64,000 bases of DNA from Photorhabdus laumondii subsp. laumondii (GCF_003343245.1 NZ_CP024901.1:3658001-3722000); one strand, 5' to 3'; positions 30,454-39,339 are shown, numbered from the stretch's first letter. Notes: generated from the letters alone by a model not told the origin. Made by a program: numbers and translations.

Positions 30454-31429
30454 CTACTACTACCTCAACGAATCTGTTAGAAATTTGAGAACCGTCACTC
30501 CCGACAGTCATCACTAATGTTTCTCTCCTACTTCTTGCCCAAAAATAAAAATAGACACATCTGCTATCCATCCAAGAGACTTAGATACCGGATGCCACTG
30601 CCCGATTAATAGCGGCTACTTACTGCCTATCTTCAATGCCAATTATCCTGATAACAGAATGAAATATTCCATTTTTATTCCTATTTTTCAGATAAGCTCA
30701 ATTAATTTACTGCAACTTTTGTTGACTGATCCTAAATTTCATAATTAAAAACTTAACCATTTACTGCATTTATTATTCATAATGACCAAATAACCTTTAA
30801 CTTTATCTGTTTTCAATTAATACCTAATTAAAATGATTTCAAAAACAAATTAAGTATTTTAAAAATAAAATAGACCAATTTACATTTAATTATCAAAATA
30901 CTACTTTGACAATCACCTATAAAATAGTCTTCATTACAATAATAAAAGGACATACTAATTTCAAAGACAGTTATTCAATAGGCATAAAATAATCCTGCAC
31001 ATTCAATCATATCAAAATATAACGTCAAGCTAAAAATAATTCATAAAAAATTATTTTTCAACAATAAGACAATACCGCTAATGAATATGCCACAAATGAA
31101 CAAATACAAATTATATTTAACTTAATTACATATATCCTGTAATAATTAGAACATAAAAAAATACAAACGTTATTATATCAATAACCACAAAGAAACAATT
31201 TAAAATTAAAATAACTTAATTTTTCATTGCCTTATAATAATACACAACGTAATCTATATATTACTCAATAATATTGACTATCGCCCAAATTAAATAAGTT
31301 TCCATAATTATGTTCCACTTCCAACCAGCCCTTGTGTACCAAGACATACAACCTTTCCATCCAAGCGGTCCGTAGAATCAATGAGATAGGCTACAGAACC
31401 AATATTGTTCAAAAAGAAAACAAAAGGCA
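30454..31429 (-). promoter_or_regulatory. AT-rich leader of NRPS2, no gene
   Basis: About 1 kb without a credible gene, homologous to the NRPS1 leader over most of its length. It presumably holds the NRPS2 promoter. The shared TACCTCAACGAATCTGTTAG at the start codon includes the ribosome binding site read on the minus strand. Confidence 0.5.
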
Positions 31430-31556
31430 TATACCCAATGGATTTCAAGATAGATCGCGACGGCAAGGGAGCAAATCCCCGGGAGCATAGAAAACTATGT
31501 GACCGGGGTGAAAGAGTGCAGCCAACAAAGAGGCAACTTGAAAGATAACGGGTATA
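31430..31556 (-). repeat. 127-bp MITE-like repeat, copy 4 (inverted)
   Basis: TATACCCAATGG to AACGGGTATA. It is slightly diverged in the centre (GAGCAAATCC, GAAAACTATG). It abuts copy 5 head to tail, with a single shared TA between them. Confidence 0.9.
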
Positions 31557-31681
31557 TACCCTATTGATTTCAAGATGCATCGCGGCGGCAAGGGAACGAA
31601 TCCCCGGGAGCATAGATAACTATGTGACCGGGGTGAGTGAGTGCAGCCAACAAAGAAGCAACTTGAAAGATGACGGGTATA
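31555..31681 (-). repeat. 127-bp MITE-like repeat, copy 5 (inverted, tandem with copy 4)
   Basis: TATACCCTATTG to GACGGGTATA. It directly follows copy 4, so one element inserted at the TA target duplication of the other. Confidence 0.9.
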
Positions 31682-31736
31682 GGTGTATCGGTATTATGGG
31701 AAAGCCATTTATAATCTTAATCACTCTTTAACTTAG

Positions 31737-31901
31737 GATCAGAATGCCAAGCACCATCCCATAACATTTAAAAAACTTGTTGATAAATCGTCACCGCTTT
31801 TGGGGGCAGCGATGTCAGAAAATGAAGTATTGGACGGTATGTTTGGTACTGTTATCCAAGTATCCTCTGGCGGAAGGGTTTCTTTCGTAAAATTCATCTA
31901 A
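31737..31901 (+). pseudogene. hcp remnant (type VI secretion tube protein)
   Basis: A 54-codon open stretch without a start, ending in TAA. It reads KHHPITFKKLVDKSSPLLGA then AMSENEVLDGMFGTVIQ. This parallels the intact Hcp at 56412 (KHQPVIIRKPIDKSTPLLGV, AISNNEVMDCFINHY). The N-terminal third and the C-terminal end of the family are missing. The sequence diverges after VSSGGRVSF and stops early. It is a decayed internal fragment of an hcp gene. Confidence 0.7.
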
Positions 31902-32378
31902 AGCATCCATAATGAGTAACCTGTTGTTTGGAATTTAGCTTAAAATAGTGTTATGAACTAAAAATATACAATTAAAATTATAAGTCAAGGTTTGTTTTCA
32001 CTTGTAAGGATACTTTTTTAGCGTGTTTTAAGACGTAGGGTTTTAGCAAAATCCATTGTAAATTTTTCTCTTAATGAGAATGACAATTATTATGTAAATC
32101 CAAGATTAACGGAAATATAAGTAATCGATATTTTGATAAAGGGATTATCATTATGCAAATGCAAGTTAAAAAATGATTGAAATGAATGGTTTTCATAAAG
32201 TAATTGTTGTAAATATAATATTTTCTTGTTTTTCCTTTTCTGATATTTGATTCTTTAGGCTCTTCTATTAATGCATTCGGTAAAGATTTGCCTGAGGAAA
32301 TCTGAGACAATGTTTTTTGTAACTTGGTAGAAATACTATAAATGGTAATGACTAACTAATAAGACAGAGAAACAGATT
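31902..32378. other. Intergenic, includes left copy of a 94-bp repeat
   Basis: About 480 AT-rich bases between the hcp remnant and the rpn gene. Apart from the 94-bp repeat at 32121-32214 I see no gene; a minus-strand reading frame here is not supported by a ribosome binding site or a family match. The rpn promoter should lie in its right half. Confidence 0.4.
32121..32214 (+). repeat. 94-bp direct repeat flanking the rpn locus, left copy
   Basis: GTAATCGATATTTTGATAAA to TTGTTGTAAAT; it matches 34202-34295 at most positions and has the same length. The pair brackets the rpn gene and its duplicated tail. Confidence 0.75.
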
Positions 32379-33353
32379 GTGGCAAAGAAAGAAAAACGGC
32401 CTCACCATGACGGATTATTCAAATATTTTTTAACGCAGCCTGAAACGGCCAGAGAGTTTCTATCCCTTTATTTGCCCGAAGAAATCCAGTCGTTGTGTGA
32501 CTTAGCCACATTGAAACTGGAGCCCGGCAGTTTTGTGGATGAGCATTTACGTCAACTGCACAGTGATGTGTTGTACTCGGTCGAAACGGCCCGGGGACAG
32601 GGCTATATCTATTGCCTGATTGAACATCAGTCCACCCCTGACCCGTTAATGGCCTGGCGGCTGATGTATTATGCCATGTTAGCCATGGCGGCTCACCTGA
32701 AAAAAGGCCATACTGAACTCCCGTTGGTGGCACCTCTGCTGTTTTATCATGGTGAGATTCGGCCGTATCCTTACTCAAACCGGTGGCTGGATTGTTTCAC
32801 GCTCCCCGAACAGGCGGCTCGCTTATACCGTCAGGCGTTTCCGTTGGTGGACGTCAGTGTGCTCAGCGATGAAGAGATCCTGACGCATAAAGGGGTTGCC
32901 CTGATGGAGCTGGTGCAAAAACATATTCGCTGTCGGGATATGCAGGAATGGCTCCTCCAATTGGTGGAACTCTTGAATGCGGGGTATAATACAACTGAGC
33001 AGCGCAATGTGGTGTTACGCTATATTTTACTGAATGGACATACGCCGGATCTCTCACAATTTGTCCATCAACTGATTGAACAATCTCCGGAGCATGAAAC
33101 GATGTTGATGACTATTGCAGAACAGCTTGAACAAAAAGGGCTTGAGCGAGGTATCAAGCAAGGTATTGAGCAAGGTATTGAACAAGGTATTGAACAAGGT
33201 ATTGAGCAGGGTATTGTGCAAGGCCGAGAGGAAGGCCGAGCGGAAGGTAAACTGGAAACGGCTCGTGCCTTATTACGGCATGGCGTGAGTTTGGATATTA
33301 TTGTCACCAGTACCGGGCTGAGCCGGGATAAAATTGAAATGTTAAAGCATTAA
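32379..33353 (+). CDS. Rpn-family PD-(D/E)XK nuclease
   Basis: 324 residues of the recombination-promoting nuclease (Rpn/YhgA-like) family, DNA endonucleases implicated in recombination and phage defence. N-terminal nuclease domain: HHDGLFKYFL, Asp63 in LHSDVLY and Glu82-x-Gln84 in IEHQST form the D...ExQ core. The C-terminal tail (~240-324) has a tandem GIKQ-(GIEQ)4-GIVQ stretch coded by 12-bp repeats and a helix-turn-helix-like end (ARALLRHGVSLDIIVTSTGLSRDKIEMLKH). Start: an alternative initiation codon (the G of ATTGTGGC at 32379) follows AGAGAAACAG. A second internal start is likely (33102). A terminator hairpin follows at 33375. The gene sits between 94-bp direct repeats and next to MITE copies, in an accessory region. 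Confidence 0.9.
   Translation: MAKKEKRPHHDGLFKYFLTQPETAREFLSLYLPEEIQSLCDLATLKLEPGSFVDEHLRQLHSDVLYSVETARGQGYIYCLIEHQSTPDPLMAWRLMYYAMLAMAAHLKKGHTELPLVAPLLFYHGEIRPYPYSNRWLDCFTLPEQAARLYRQAFPLVDVSVLSDEEILTHKGVALMELVQKHIRCRDMQEWLLQLVELLNAGYNTTEQRNVVLRYILLNGHTPDLSQFVHQLIEQSPEHETMLMTIAEQLEQKGLERGIKQGIEQGIEQGIEQGIEQGIVQGREEGRAEGKLETARALLRHGVSLDIIVTSTGLSRDKIEMLKH
33102..33353 (+). CDS. Possible internal in-frame small Rpn protein (tail, 83 residues)
   Basis: Within the rpn gene, ATG at 33102 (codon 242) is preceded by GGAG with 9-base spacing (CCGGAGCATGAAACGATG). It would yield an 83-residue protein, MLMTIAEQLEQKGLERG to the shared stop. In E. coli an rpn gene is reported to make such a short C-terminal product from an internal start, and this product inhibits the full nuclease. 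Here the site and its start are also preserved in the duplicated tail at 33495. Translation is inferred, not shown. Confidence 0.45.
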   Translation: MLMTIAEQLEQKGLERGIKQGIEQGIEQGIEQGIEQGIVQGREEGRAEGKLETARALLRHGVSLDIIVTSTGLSRDKIEMLKH

Positions 33354-33374
33354 ATTCATCTTCTCTTTTACAGT

Positions 33375-33404
33375 AAAATGCCGATATTTAAGATCGGCAT
33401 TTTT
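33375..33404 (+). terminator. Terminator after rpn
   Basis: AAAATGCCGAT and ATCGGCATTTTT form an 11-bp perfect stem with a T tract, 22 bases after the rpn stop. The structure is duplicated at 33757. Confidence 0.85.
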
Positions 33405-33494
33405 GTTCTTATTCAGGATGATGGTTACTTTTACGTTTGCCCGGCGAAGCTGAAACCGGTCAGACTGAAACAGCAATCTCCGGAGCATGAAACG

Positions 33495-33734
33495 ATGTTG
33501 ATGACTATTGCAGAACAGCTTGAACAAAAAGGGCTTGAGCGAGGTATCAAGCAAGGTATTGAACAAGGTATTGAACAAGGTATTGAGCAGGGTATTGTGC
33601 AAGGCCGAGAGGAAGGCCGAGCGGAAGGTAAACTGGAAACGGCTCGTGCCTTATTACGGCATGGCGTGAGTTTGGATATTATTGTCACCAGTACCGGACT
33701 GAGCCGGGATAAAATTGAAACGTTAAAGCATTAA
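33495..33734 (+). CDS. Free-standing copy of the Rpn C-terminal tail
   Basis: A 79-residue protein identical in kind to the last 83 residues of the nuclease (MLMTIAEQLEQKGLERGIKQ, GIEQ x3, GIVQ, then REEGRAEGKLETARALLRHG). It differs by one GIEQ unit and by MLKH changed to TLKH. The start chosen is the ATG with the conserved GGAG site; a longer frame from 33378 begins inside the terminator stem of copy 1 and is unlikely. It has lost the nuclease domain entirely. If the short Rpn form is an inhibitor, this gene would be a dedicated antidote. Whether it has its own promoter is not visible. Confidence 0.6.
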   Translation: MLMTIAEQLEQKGLERGIKQGIEQGIEQGIEQGIVQGREEGRAEGKLETARALLRHGVSLDIIVTSTGLSRDKIETLKH

Positions 33735-33756
33735 ATTAATCTTCTCTTTGTACAGC

Positions 33757-33786
33757 AAAATGCCGATATTTAAGATCGGCATTTTT
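33757..33786 (+). terminator. Terminator after the duplicated rpn tail
   Basis: Same AAAATGCCGAT/ATCGGCATTTTT stem as at 33375; part of the tandem duplication. Confidence 0.8.
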
Positions 33787-33854
33787 GTTCTTATTCAGGA
33801 TGATGGTTACTTTTACGTTTGCCCGGCGAAGCTGAAACCGGTCAGACTGAAGCA

Positions 33855-34201
33855 ACTTTATAGGGGGCGAAATGACACCCTAAGAATATGGGGAACGCGG
33901 TTAGGTGAGTTGTTTGCAGAAACAAATGATTCGAAACTTCAATGTTCATGCGCCTGATGTGACCGTTTATTACTGATTTTGGCATCTGAACAGAATTCAT
34001 GACACCCTTTATTGATGAGATCGGCGGTTATTTTATTGATGAGAGCTTGCCGAATACCCTGCTGTTGACCCAGATCCCATTCAGAAATGGAATGGGCTGA
34101 GGGTTGACCAGAAAAGCTATATATTGGATGATGAGCTATTGATAATTTCAATTTGGTGATGGGTAAGTCATTTGACTTCATTCTGAAAATATTATCTGGC
34201 G
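33855..34201. other. Intergenic, no supported gene
   Basis: About 350 bases after the duplicated rpn tail. A 112-codon minus-strand frame spans it but has no ribosome binding site or recognisable motif and runs into the 94-bp repeat. I see no supported gene. Confidence 0.4.
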
Positions 34202-34295
34202 GTAATCGATATTTTGATAAAGTGGTTATTATTATGCGAATACAAGTTAAAAACTCATTTAAATGAATGGCATTCATTGAATAGTTGTTGTAAAT
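34202..34295 (+). repeat. 94-bp direct repeat flanking the rpn locus, right copy
   Basis: Partner of 32121-32214, same orientation and length. The next ~150 bases (CTCCACTTC...CCTTGTGTAGCAAG, then GTATCGGTATTATG) also echo 31308-31350 and 31683-31698, so the flanking duplication is longer but decayed. Confidence 0.7.
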
Positions 34296-34456
34296 AAATA
34301 ACTATTCCAAAATAGTACTCCACTTCGTACAACTCCTTGTGTAGCAAGGGCATACATAGCAGAGTTATGAGTTAGTACGGTCTATCAAGCATCAAATTTG
34401 CACTATTCAGATATCAATCAAATAGACTAACTGTATCGGTATTATGAAATCCTATT

Positions 34457-34583
34457 TATACCCGTTATCCTTCAAGTTGCCTCTTTGTTGGCTGTACTCG
34501 CTCACCCCGGTCACATAGTTACCTATGCTCCCAGGGATTCACTCCCTTGCCGTCACGATGCATCTTAAAATCCATAGGGTATA
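34457..34583 (+). repeat. 127-bp MITE-like repeat, copy 6
   Basis: TATACCCGTTATCC to TCCATAGGGTATA. It has a few changes (GCTGTACTCG, GTCACGATGC, CTTAAAATCC), making it one of the more diverged copies. Confidence 0.9.
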
Positions 34584-34913
34584 AACACCCTCCAATTTAA
34601 ATAATTTAATTTTAAGACATACTATATTTAATTCAAATTTAAAATATAAAATATAACTTTTTCACTATATATATTTATAACTAAATACCTATATTCAATT
34701 ATTTATTAAAATCATAAAAACCAATAGCGAAATTAATTTAAAATTTATGATTGATATTATTTTAAAAACAACATAGATATTAAAATTTACAATCCAACAT
34801 AGTATCAAACATTCTTTACCAATTAATTAACAGCAAAGTATCCCCTCATATTTCAATTATTCAAGATTAATCATTTAGAATATATTAACCACCTATTATT
34901 CTTATAAAATCAT
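34584..34913. other. AT-rich gap downstream of the MFS gene
   Basis: 330 bases of very AT-rich DNA after the stop of the minus-strand transporter; no gene and no clear terminator seen. Confidence 0.4.
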
Positions 34914-36236
34914 CTATTTATGCCTTCTATAACTCACATCCTTAAATGTTAAAGATAAAGCGGCTATAATAGCTGGAATGGATAAAATGGCAAAAATAGT
35001 GCTATAACTTAATTCAAGCCTGATCAATTCTGCGCCAAATAAAGTACCGAAAATCCCACCAAATCTTCCAAATCCTAACATCCAGGCAACTCCCGTAGCC
35101 CTACAATGAGTCGGATAAAATTGTGCAGAGATTGATCCCATCGACGCCTGAGCGCCATTCATCGTTATCCCGGCAAGAAATATAAGAATACTCAATAATA
35201 ATACATTTTCTTCCTGACCAATAAAAAAGACCAAAATACCAGCCAGGGCATAATTAGTTGCAACTACTTTATGAGGATTAATTCGATCCATTAACCAACC
35301 GGAAAAAACCGTGCTTATTACGCCTCCTAAAGGAAATAATGCTGTCAATGTTGCCGCCATGCTAACACTGAAACCAACATCGTTCATTAAAAACGGCATC
35401 CAACTTGTCAGAACATAAAAAACCAATGCTCCCATGCAATAGGTTATCCATAACATTGCCGTCCCAATTAAGAATCGATTAGATAAAACCGTTTTAATTG
35501 ACGACTTATGTATAATTTCTTCTCCATCAAAGGTAAACTTATTTATATCATTTAAAGTATTACCGGTCATTTTAGACAAAATTCGTCTTATATTACCTTC
35601 TGCCCCCCCTTTCGAAACCAAATACCTAAGTGATTCAGGTAATAGAGAAAAGAGAAATAGCGATAGAAATAACGGCAGAATACCCCCTAAAATCAAAACC
35701 CCTTGCCAACCAAAATGTGGAATAATCCATGCAGAAATTATCCCACCCACCGCTGCACCAAGAGGAAAACCACAAAAAACGATATTTATTAACAAAGATC
35801 GCCGATTCTCTGGAGCATATTCAGATATTAAAGTTATTGCATTTGACATTGCCGCACCAAGACCTAACCCAGTCAAAAAACGCAAAATAGTTAATGTCTG
35901 TATTGAATCGGCAATAGCGGTAGCAAGACTAAGCAGGCCAAAAACAGTGACAGATATTGTCAACACTGACTTTCGACCGAACCGATCCGCAAGTGGACCG
36001 GCAAAAATCGAACCCAATGATAACCCAACAAGAGCGGCGCTCATAGCCGGCCCAAGAATAGCACCTTCTACTTTAAAATCATTAACCACGGCTGGTGCAA
36101 TATACCCCATTAATACCGTGTCAAAACCATCAATCACAACAATTAAGAAACATAAAATTAATACTTGCCATTGAACTTTCGAGAATTTTTGATTATTAAT
36201 AACATGTTGGATACTGACTGTTTTAGTGCTATTCAT
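34914..36236 (-). CDS. MFS transporter, aromatic acid:H+ symporter-like
   Basis: 440 residues, about 12 membrane segments, of the AAHS branch of the major facilitator superfamily (PcaK/BenK/MhpT-like). The DGFD motif in the first membrane segment (VVIDGFDTVLMGYIAP) and GPLADRFGRKSVL between segments 2 and 3 are diagnostic. Family members import benzoate-type or phenylpropionate-type acids; the substrate here is unknown. The start overlaps a tiny leader reading frame that carries the strong ribosome binding site. It is separated by 310 bases from the ligase gene upstream, so it may be a separate unit that supplies or removes a carboxylate used by that cluster. Confidence 0.85.
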   Translation of the reverse strand: MNSTKTVSIQHVINNQKFSKVQWQVLILCFLIVVIDGFDTVLMGYIAPAVVNDFKVEGAILGPAMSAALVGLSLGSIFAGPLADRFGRKSVLTISVTVFGLLSLATAIADSIQTLTILRFLTGLGLGAAMSNAITLISEYAPENRRSLLINIVFCGFPLGAAVGGIISAWIIPHFGWQGVLILGGILPLFLSLFLFSLLPESLRYLVSKGGAEGNIRRILSKMTGNTLNDINKFTFDGEEIIHKSSIKTVLSNRFLIGTAMLWITYCMGALVFYVLTSWMPFLMNDVGFSVSMAATLTALFPLGGVISTVFSGWLMDRINPHKVVATNYALAGILVFFIGQEENVLLLSILIFLAGITMNGAQASMGSISAQFYPTHCRATGVAWMLGFGRFGGIFGTLFGAELIRLELSYSTIFAILSIPAIIAALSLTFKDVSYRRHK

Positions 36237-36255
36237 CTTGAATCACCAATGTCAT
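36229..36255 (-). CDS. Eight-codon leader reading frame overlapping the MFS start
   Basis: AAGAGGAG lies 8 bases before ATG (36255), which encodes MTLVIQDE and stops at TAG overlapping the transporter ATG at 36236. The good ribosome binding site belongs to this leader and the transporter has none of its own, which suggests translational coupling. Confidence 0.4.
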   Translation of the reverse strand: MTLVIQDE

Positions 36256-36545
36256 AAAATTCACTCCTCTTAACTATAAAGATAAATTATCAGTTTAATA
36301 ATAGATGTAAAGAAAATTTATTTTCAATGTTTCCTGCGTTAATTTTATTAATATCCATATTATCATCATGAAAAACATAATTGACGTTATTATTTTCACT
36401 TTAGAACATTTCCCTGAAATATTTCCATTGACTAATAATCATCTCTTTAATTTAAAATCTCTGTTCTCTGAATTCACAGATAAAAATCTGCATTAATAAC
36501 AATGAAAGACATGTGATTCTAAAAACCTATCCCACTCTTGAGATC
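36256..36545. other. Intergenic gap, promoter of the MFS gene
   Basis: About 290 AT-rich bases between the transporter and the end of the ligase gene. It presumably holds the transporter promoter; no gene seen. Confidence 0.35.
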
Positions 36546-38156
36546 TCAGGAATTCCTAATCAATTGTCTCAATTGCCCTTTTATGATTTTTCCACTTGCG
36601 TTTCTGGGTAAAGTTAAAAAAGTATAACCTTTAGGGCGCTTATAGCGCGCCATTACCGTACAAATATAATTGTCCAATTCATACTCTGTAACTGATGAAG
36701 TTTCTTCGAGCTCTATAAATGCATACGGTACTTCACCCCAATGTGAATCTGGCTTTGCTACAACGGCGGCAGCTAAAACACCGGGATAGTTTGACAGTAT
36801 ATTTTCCAATTCCAGACTAGAAATATTCTCACCACCAGAAATAATAATATCTCTCTTTCTATCTACAATTCTGACATAGCCATCATTTTCAACGACAGCC
36901 AGATCCCCTGTGAAAAGCCATTGACTTGCTGCATCAAGAGTCACATGCCGATCTGGATCATAAGATGCAACCATATTTCCACGAATTACAAGCTCACCAA
37001 CAGTCTTTCCATCAAAAGGCACCTGTAATCCCGTATTTTCCTCAATAACACAAACTTGACCTTGTAAATTTGAGACAATGCCTTGACGCATCCTCTTGGA
37101 TATTCTTACGGATTTAGAGAGCTTCTCCCAATCGCTCTTCTCTTCACACACAACGACCGGGCCATATGTCTCAGTCATACCATAGACTTGCGTTACTGCT
37201 ATTCCAATGGAATCTAATAGAGAAAACATCATCTCTGTAGGCGGCGCACCTGCGACTAATCCATGAATTTTCTCCTTAAAATGCAGCCCTTGTTTCCGCG
37301 CAATAGTACCTAATGCGCAATGGACAATAGGCGCTCCACAATAGTGTGTTACCTTATGCTTCTGCATTAGCAATATCGCTTCTTCTGCGTCAAACTTGCG
37401 CATACAGATGTGTGTACCTCCCCGAGCAGTGATAGCCCACGGAAAACACCACCCATTACAGTGAAACATTGGTAACGTCCATAAGAACGTCGGTCGTTTT
37501 GGTATATCCCAATCCAGAACATTAGAAATAGAATTAAGAAACACGCCACGGTGAGAATAGACAATAAGTTTAGGTTGTCCACTTGTTCCTGAAGTTACAT
37601 TTATGCTGATCGCCTCTTGTTCATCTCGTAGAGAAAAAGACAACTCTCCCGATTTATGCGTAGTTATCAGCGATTCATATTGAATAAATTCCCGGTCAGA
37701 AATTGATTCTGAAATGACTGCGCCATCCACATCAATAACGATGATCTTTACTTGTTTGTCTAGAGAAACATCATCCAACAGTGAAATAAAGGTTCTATCA
37801 ATAAACAATACCTTAGGATTAAGTTTTTTAAATATAAAATTTAAAGTATTTGAGTCCGTTCGGGTACTGAGCGCATTCAAGATACCGCCTGCCATTGGAA
37901 CCGCAAAATGTAATTCAAGAAGCTCGTGTATATTGGGTAGAAGCGCGGACACAACTGTTTCTTTACAAACGCCCATTTTTTTCAAAGCTATTGCAAGCCT
38001 TTCACACCGAGATGCATATTGGCTCCAAGTCCAATGACATTCTCCATCTATGACAGCAATATCATCTCCATTACTCAGTATTGCTCGTCTTAGAAATGAA
38101 ATAGGCGAAAGCGCGACACCATCATATTCACTTAAGAAAAAATTAGAATCAGTCAT
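36546..38156 (-). CDS. Acyl-CoA synthetase / AMP-forming ligase (ANL superfamily)
   Basis: 536 residues. It activates a carboxylic acid as acyl-AMP and usually passes it to CoA or a carrier. Motifs: P-loop SINVTSGTSGQPKLIVYSHRG (split here as VTSGTSGQPK), YGMTETYGPV, FTGDLAVVENDGY, RKRDIIISGGENISSLELE and the C-terminal Lys in ASGKIIKGQL, so all catalytic elements are present. It resembles medium-chain or acrylate/benzoate-type acyl-CoA ligases rather than NRPS A domains, and no carrier domain is attached. The ATG at 38156 has GGGAGTGAG upstream; a GTG three codons earlier is less likely. It overlaps the exporter stop by 8 bases, so the two are co-expressed. The acid substrate is unknown. Confidence 0.88.
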   Translation of the reverse strand: MTDSNFFLSEYDGVALSPISFLRRAILSNGDDIAVIDGECHWTWSQYASRCERLAIALKKMGVCKETVVSALLPNIHELLELHFAVPMAGGILNALSTRTDSNTLNFIFKKLNPKVLFIDRTFISLLDDVSLDKQVKIIVIDVDGAVISESISDREFIQYESLITTHKSGELSFSLRDEQEAISINVTSGTSGQPKLIVYSHRGVFLNSISNVLDWDIPKRPTFLWTLPMFHCNGWCFPWAITARGGTHICMRKFDAEEAILLMQKHKVTHYCGAPIVHCALGTIARKQGLHFKEKIHGLVAGAPPTEMMFSLLDSIGIAVTQVYGMTETYGPVVVCEEKSDWEKLSKSVRISKRMRQGIVSNLQGQVCVIEENTGLQVPFDGKTVGELVIRGNMVASYDPDRHVTLDAASQWLFTGDLAVVENDGYVRIVDRKRDIIISGGENISSLELENILSNYPGVLAAAVVAKPDSHWGEVPYAFIELEETSSVTEYELDNYICTVMARYKRPKGYTFLTLPRNASGKIIKGQLRQLIRNS

Positions 38157-39315
38157 ATTTCTCACTCCCTTTTTTATATATGCTAAAAGCGATTGATATC
38201 ATGATAAGAAGCAATATAGCGTCGATAATAATTGGTGCATCAACTCCACCAAATTGCTGAGCATATGGTGTTACAGCTTGGCCGACTGCTTGAGCTAAGA
38301 AAGTACTTGTTCCTAAGAATCCATAAATTGCAGGTATTTGTTCAACAGGATAAGTCTTCGATATAAACTGATGAAAGGCAGTGAAATAAATGGTACTGCC
38401 AAGACCACCCAATAGTAACATTACCCAAAAGCCTAAGTGAGCTGATATCAAAAGAGCACCGCTCGGTTGCAAAAACAAAAGTATAAGAGAGATGACGAAT
38501 CGTGCCTTTAAAGCTATTTTTCGTAACAGCTTACGCAGTGGTAAAACAAAAAAACCTCCCGCAGCCGCAACAGCAAACGAATAGCCAACCTCTATTGGAT
38601 TGAATCCACTAGCGTATACAGCAAAGATAGGCCATGAGGCTAACCATAAACCAAGACACATAAATTCCAGATGGTGAACCAGAAGTAACCTCCAATTACG
38701 ACTAAGGAGTTGAGCTAACGTTATCCGAATATGTTCACGACTATGATTGTCAGTAGATGTAATAGCAGTTTTTTGGGGCAATATTATCAGACACAAGGAA
38801 TACAGAATTGCTGAGAATAAGAAAACACTATAAAGGTCAAACTTCGCAACGATAATCCCACCTGCCATTGGACCCGCTAAACGCCCAGCATTTTGGGAAA
38901 TAACATAGCTATCATTCACCGACTCAAAATTCGGAGATTGGGAAAATCTATTAAGCTGCGTTCGCCAAGAGATAATGAATCCTGAAAAAAAAGCCCCTTC
39001 CAGCAGTCTGGAACACAATAGTAAACTAACAGGGTTGCTAAAAAGGAATAAACAGATGCTACAAGACATAAGTCCAATTAATGCACCGGTATATATCTGT
39101 AAACAATTTTTAGGTGAGATAAATTGCCCCATAATAGGCTGGAATACCATTCTTCCAATAGCAGTTCCCGATAGGAAGACGGCTGCTTGTGTTGTGGAAA
39201 AATCCGTTGTTTCTACAAACAAAGGTATATAACCCACGGCCGCAGTAGCTGCGGCCCAAAAAAGGAAACCTCGAACAAATGTAGTAAAAGGTAGCAGATC
39301 TAATTTTCCGTTCAT
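38149..39315 (-). CDS. MFS transporter, probable exporter of the cluster
   Basis: 388 residues with about 11-12 membrane segments. LSGTAIGRMVFQPIMGQFISP is the family loop between segments 2 and 3, though weakly conserved (TSSGTAIG...-type). It belongs to the general MFS drug/siderophore-exporter type by size and layout. It lies between the dehydrogenase (24 bases upstream) and the ligase (8-base overlap), so it is most simply read as the exporter of the compound made by the cluster. The ribosome binding site is AGAGGCCGAG before ATG 39315. Its substrate cannot be told from the sequence. Confidence 0.82.
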   Translation of the reverse strand: MNGKLDLLPFTTFVRGFLFWAAATAAVGYIPLFVETTDFSTTQAAVFLSGTAIGRMVFQPIMGQFISPKNCLQIYTGALIGLMSCSICLFLFSNPVSLLLCSRLLEGAFFSGFIISWRTQLNRFSQSPNFESVNDSYVISQNAGRLAGPMAGGIIVAKFDLYSVFLFSAILYSLCLIILPQKTAITSTDNHSREHIRITLAQLLSRNWRLLLVHHLEFMCLGLWLASWPIFAVYASGFNPIEVGYSFAVAAAGGFFVLPLRKLLRKIALKARFVISLILLFLQPSGALLISAHLGFWVMLLLGGLGSTIYFTAFHQFISKTYPVEQIPAIYGFLGTSTFLAQAVGQAVTPYAQQFGGVDAPIIIDAILLLIMISIAFSIYKKGSEKYD

Positions 39316-39339
39316 AACTCGGCCTCTACTCTACTTGAA

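Larger units (their letters stand above)
33081..33854 (+). repeat. Tandem duplication of the rpn 3' end (393 + 381 bp)
   Basis: Copy 1 is 33081-33473 and copy 2 is 33474-33854. Each holds the internal ribosome binding site, the GIEQ repeat region, the stop, the terminator hairpin and ~70 downstream bases. The 12-bp length difference equals one GGTATTGAACAA unit: copy 1 has four GIEQ units and copy 2 three. Confidence 0.9.

Noticed and set aside
33378..33494. Longer start for the duplicated rpn tail (MPIFKIGIF)
   Set aside because: The first codons come from the terminator stem and non-coding spacer of copy 1; the same leader occurs again at 33748 followed by unrelated sequence.
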